The position numbers and the translations under genes were made by a program. From assembly GCF_958979055.1 (NCBI RefSeq), contig NC_084887.1, positions 33,706,620 through 33,770,619 on the forward strand: a DNA stretch of 64,000 nucleotides, given 5' to 3'. Source of the stretch: Alnus glutinosa. Its lineage: Eukaryota; Streptophyta; Magnoliopsida; Fagales; Betulaceae. The notes under the pieces were generated by a model. It saw only the letters and a list, made by a program, of their open reading frames with translations. It was not told where the DNA came from and made no database searches. How positions within the stretch are numbered: position 1 is the stretch's first letter; each line of letters begins with the position of its first letter. Below are positions 60,944 through 64,000 of the stretch, piece after piece.

Positions 60944-60945
<2 letters not shown>

Positions 60946-60964
60946 GAATATGACTGGTGAGTAG

Positions 60965-61180
60965 CGTCACTACAAAAAACCCTACAATTGGACGTGTGTC
61001 TATAGTACCGGTTACTGTAGACATGCGTCCAATTAGTCACGTATCTTTTTGACAGCGTGGCTAGTTGTATAAACACCCCAATTGGACACATATATAAAAT
61101 ACACGCGTCTACCTACACGTGGCCAACTGTTATTTTTTTTCCAAATATATATTAAAAAAAATAAAATTAGTTTTGTGTTC

Positions 61181-61223
<43 letters not shown>

Positions 61224-62699
61224 ATCTTATTAACTATATAAATTTGTGAAATTATGGTGTACATAGCATATACACATAAGATACACGGGTCTTATGAGTA
61301 TGCTACTGATCTAATTTACTAATATTTCTAAATTATGTGTGTGATATGTCATTATTCAGTATATGAGTATTTCATGTTGACGACGTACAGGAGAGGATGA
61401 TGCAGAGTTTATCCAGTGATCCAGCCGCCACGCAGAGCGTCTCAGCAGACACGGTGCGTTGGGCACCTAACGACGCGTACAAACAGGCGGTTGGGAGGCC
61501 TGAGTACGCGGGGAGGGTTCGGCAGGTTGGGCCGAACGTTACACCTGTTCGGGGGACATATTTCTCATACAGGCCTCGCTCACAGGGGAGACCATCTGAG
61601 GGCACGTCTCGGGATTGGGCCGAACATGCCCGGAAGATGAAAAAAATTCAAGCGGAGCTACGGGCTGTACGAGAGAGGAATGACACGTTGGAGCAGCGCA
61701 TGCAACAATTCGACGCCATGGAGCAACGCATGCAACAATTCGACGCCATGGAGCAACGCATGCAACAGTTCGATGTCTTCATGTCCTCAATGGGAATATC
61801 ACAACCATGTCTTGGTGCTCAGTCTTCACCTGCAAACGTAGGTAGTACGTCGTCAGTTAGTAGTGCATCTGCAGGTATGATTTATATTGTGTATAGGACA
61901 AAATTAATTTCAATTTGTTTTCATTACCCCTTTAATTTTGCAAGTAATATTATATACTTTAATTGTCTATATTATTTGCAGGTAATGCGATAATGGTTGG
62001 TACGTTGTCGCCTATTGGACGACGGCTAAGCCAGCACTCCCCTGTCGCTACACCTTCGCCCGCTATACCATCCCTTGTGCAGCAATCGCCGGTTGGCGAG
62101 AACACGTCTGGGACGGTACCTCGTGCTTCGCAGGGACGCCCTTCGGATTTGTAGATATTTTGTGTAATTATTTTTTGTTTGTAAAGATTTGCATAGTTAA
62201 CAAATACGTTATTAATTATTGGTTTATGTAATTTGATTTTGTGATATTTTTGGGTAAAATAAATATTGCGTTATTTGTGGTCGGAAATAAGTATATTTTT
62301 TTTTAAAAAAAATTAATTAACCCAAACAAATTTAAAAAGACAATAACAAAACTAAATTGAAAAAAAATTTCAAATTGTATTTTTTATTTTATTTAATTAA
62401 ATAAAAAATATAATTTGGAATTTTTTTTTAAAAAAAAAACACAAAATACACACGTGTATTGAAATACACGTGTCTGACAGTTGGACACGTGTATTGTAAT
62501 ACACGTGTATTACAATACATGTGTCTAATCTGACACGTGTATTAAGATACACGTGTCAAAATGTGCAGTTAGTGACTTCCAGGTCTGACACGAGTCGCAC
62601 GCGTGGCGATTTACATGTGGCAACCTGATCAACACGTGTACAGTGTCCGTACACGTGCCGAAATGCATGTGGCAAATGTCAGCAATTTTTGGAGTGTGT
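60965..62699 (+). mobile_element. CACTA element, copy 2
   Basis: The element spans 60968-62696. Its ends match copy 1. The left flank CGT is kept, while the right flank now reads TGT. Small deletions remove parts of the left and right subterminal ACACGTGTC arrays. Confidence 0.8.
61391..62154 (+). pseudogene. CACTA transposase-type 3' remnant, copy 2
   Basis: Exons 61391-61874 and 61982-62154 match copy 1 with a few amino-acid changes (for example WAPNDAY for WAPNNAY). The frame is still open, but the 5' part of the gene is missing as in copy 1. Confidence 0.7.
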
Positions 62700-63167
62700 G
62701 TAACAAATGTTTTTGCCTTTTCTTATAATCAACTATTGTTTTAAGGACACAAATTTCTTGCAAACCAACCATTAAAAGTGACATGTCCCTTAGCATGTGA
62801 GAATTATATGTTTTTCTTAATAGCATGTGTTTTTCTCGTGCTTTTTTAATAGCTTAAAGAATGCATGTCGCTTTTAAATACTGGTTTGTAGGAGTTTCTT
62901 ACAAATTAATTTGTAGGAAATTTGTCCTTCTAAGAAAGTCAACAAAAAAAAAAAAAAAATCAAAATATTATTTAAGATATGAAAGAATTATCATTGTCTG
63001 CCTTCCAAATCACATAATAAAAAAGGAAATATTGCTTACTTAGTATTTGAAGTTTGTAGTTAATATTTTTGAATAAGCAGCCTACTTATTAGAGATCTTT
63101 AAGATAAATTTGGATAGCTTTTTCTTTTTTTTTTTTTCTAGCAAATACAAGGAAAAGGGAAAAGGGA

Positions 63168-63667
63168 TTTTAGTACATGAAAGAAAAGCAAAAAAGATGA
63201 GTAGGGCAACCCAAAAAAATTCCAATACATTGCAATAAAATCTTAAGATCTACTACTAATAGGCCAAATATAAGGCTTAACCTATTGGATTCTTGTCACT
63301 AGCCAAGAAAAAGGCCGCCAAAATCTGTGGTTTGAAAGGGTAGTCTCAAGATAGCTCTGCCTAAAGCAACACCTACTGCAACAACAAAAAATACTTGAGA
63401 ATCACAACAGGGAGAGGTGACTAGACGTACAAAAAGAGAGATATTCGACGACGATTGAGATCTTTATTACTGATTTTGCCTTTAAAAAAAAAAAAAATCC
63501 AATTTAAGGTGGAATTGTCGGATTTGGATTTCCTACAATTCCTTGCTCAATGAGGAAGGTATGAAAAATTGTAGAGTAGTGAAAGAGAAGCCCCAGCCCG
63601 AGCAGAAGTTCTCCTTCCTACTTGAGCAACTTGCTCAGGCTGGGGAGCTGGGCGCCCTGCCCAATAA
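63168..63667. other. ~500-bp insertion specific to copy 2
   Basis: Copy 1 runs AAAGGGAATTTCAAGGAGCA (near 39607). Copy 2 has about 500 unmatched bases between AAAGGGA and CAAGGAGCA. No coding frame of note, no clear inverted ends and no obvious target duplication. A 14-base hairpin (63591-63604 with 63632-63645, one mismatch) lies near its right end. It could be an unclassified transposon. Confidence 0.6.
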
Positions 63668-63934
63668 CAAGGAGCAAGGGTAATTAAAAAAAAAATTAAA
63701 AAAATTAAAAAATAAAAGAATAGATATCCAGGCAGGAGGTGGTAATCACTGATCAAAACGCTCTCAGAAGTAAATAAAAATAGGAAAATTCACGCTAATT
63801 GTTGTTCGTGTTTCCTTTACCGACTTCGTTTTCCTTTCCTCCCAAGGAATTGTAAAGAAAAAAAAATTCCAAGTTTTACCGTAGAGTTTTCCTTATCCCT
63901 TTAGGAAAAGGTAAAAGCGTCCGAAAAATCACCT

Positions 63935-63944
63935 GTATATAAAT
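63935..63944 (+). promoter_or_regulatory. TATA box of a second CDC48-like gene (beyond the window)
   Basis: TATATAAATA, in the same context as 39944-39953 in front of the CDC48-like gene. The start codon expected from copy 1 would fall about 55 bases past the window's right edge. Confidence 0.6.
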
Positions 63945-64000
63945 ACCTCACATCAGATGCCAAATTAATTTACTGCACGCTCTTGTTCTTGCTCTTTCTT

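Larger units (their letters stand above)
52308..64000 (+). repeat. tandem segmental duplication, copy 2 (runs off the window)
   Basis: It starts mid-LINE at the base equivalent to 33510 and follows copy 1 to the right edge, which corresponds to about 40010 of copy 1. It differs by the copia insertion, an unmatched ~500-bp insertion near 63168-63667, an expanded AT repeat, and scattered substitutions and short indels. Confidence 0.85.

Overview
The window is nuclear DNA from a flowering plant. It is AT-rich, intron-bearing and crowded with plant transposons, and its protein genes are those of a eudicot, probably a woody one. The lineage guess is inference from protein flavour and repeat style, not from a marker.

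Layout, left to right. Bases 1-5300 hold no gene I can support, only small transposon relics. At 6.2-8.0 kb lies a membrane-anchored ubiquitin-fold (MUB) gene: three coding exons, 117 aa, CaaX end. At 10.7-17.8 kb lies a 7.1-kb Mutator-like element. Its ~0.7-kb terminal inverted repeats are filled with a GC-rich ~60-bp minisatellite, and inside is a FAR1-type transposase gene on the minus strand. At 19.2-25.9 kb lies a complete ten-exon gene for the plastid disaggregase ClpB3. About 2 kb downstream, at 27.4-28.3 kb, is a ~0.9-kb near-palindrome built partly from ClpB3 pieces (exon 1/intron 1, and 28 identical bases of exon 9). Several MITEs follow, then a five-exon gene for a 159-aa conserved plant protein I cannot name (31.0-36.6 kb). 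A 5'-truncated LINE sits in its third intron and a LINE tail in its fourth.

Next come a CACTA element with a transposase remnant (37.3-39.1 kb), an intronless CDC48/p97-like AAA ATPase gene (40.1-42.5 kb), an EID1-like F-box gene (44.0-44.7 kb, minus, with a 5'UTR intron) and a 5'-truncated calmodulin-binding-protein gene (50.6-52.3 kb, minus).

The large-scale structure is a direct tandem duplication with a period of about 18.8 kb. Copy 1 runs from 33510 to 52307. Copy 2 starts at 52308 inside the LINE and runs off the right edge. It repeats the LINE, exons 4-5 of the unnamed gene, the CACTA element and the CDC48 promoter. A young, apparently intact Ty1/copia retrotransposon (52930-57721; its two 283-bp LTRs look identical) has inserted into copy 2 only. 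The junction at 52308 cuts the calmodulin-binding gene. A simple tandem duplication predicts a second CDC48-like gene, a second F-box gene and an intact calmodulin-binding gene just right of the window. An assembly that placed two haplotypes in series would look similar and must be excluded.

The genes do not form a pathway. Three concern protein quality control or ubiquitin (MUB, ClpB3, CDC48-like) and one is an F-box protein, but nothing in the sequence shows joint regulation. The most unusual items are the ClpB3-derived palindrome, the minisatellite-filled Mutator ends, the tandem duplication with its copia insertion, and the CDC48-like gene that lacks introns and the usual acidic tail.
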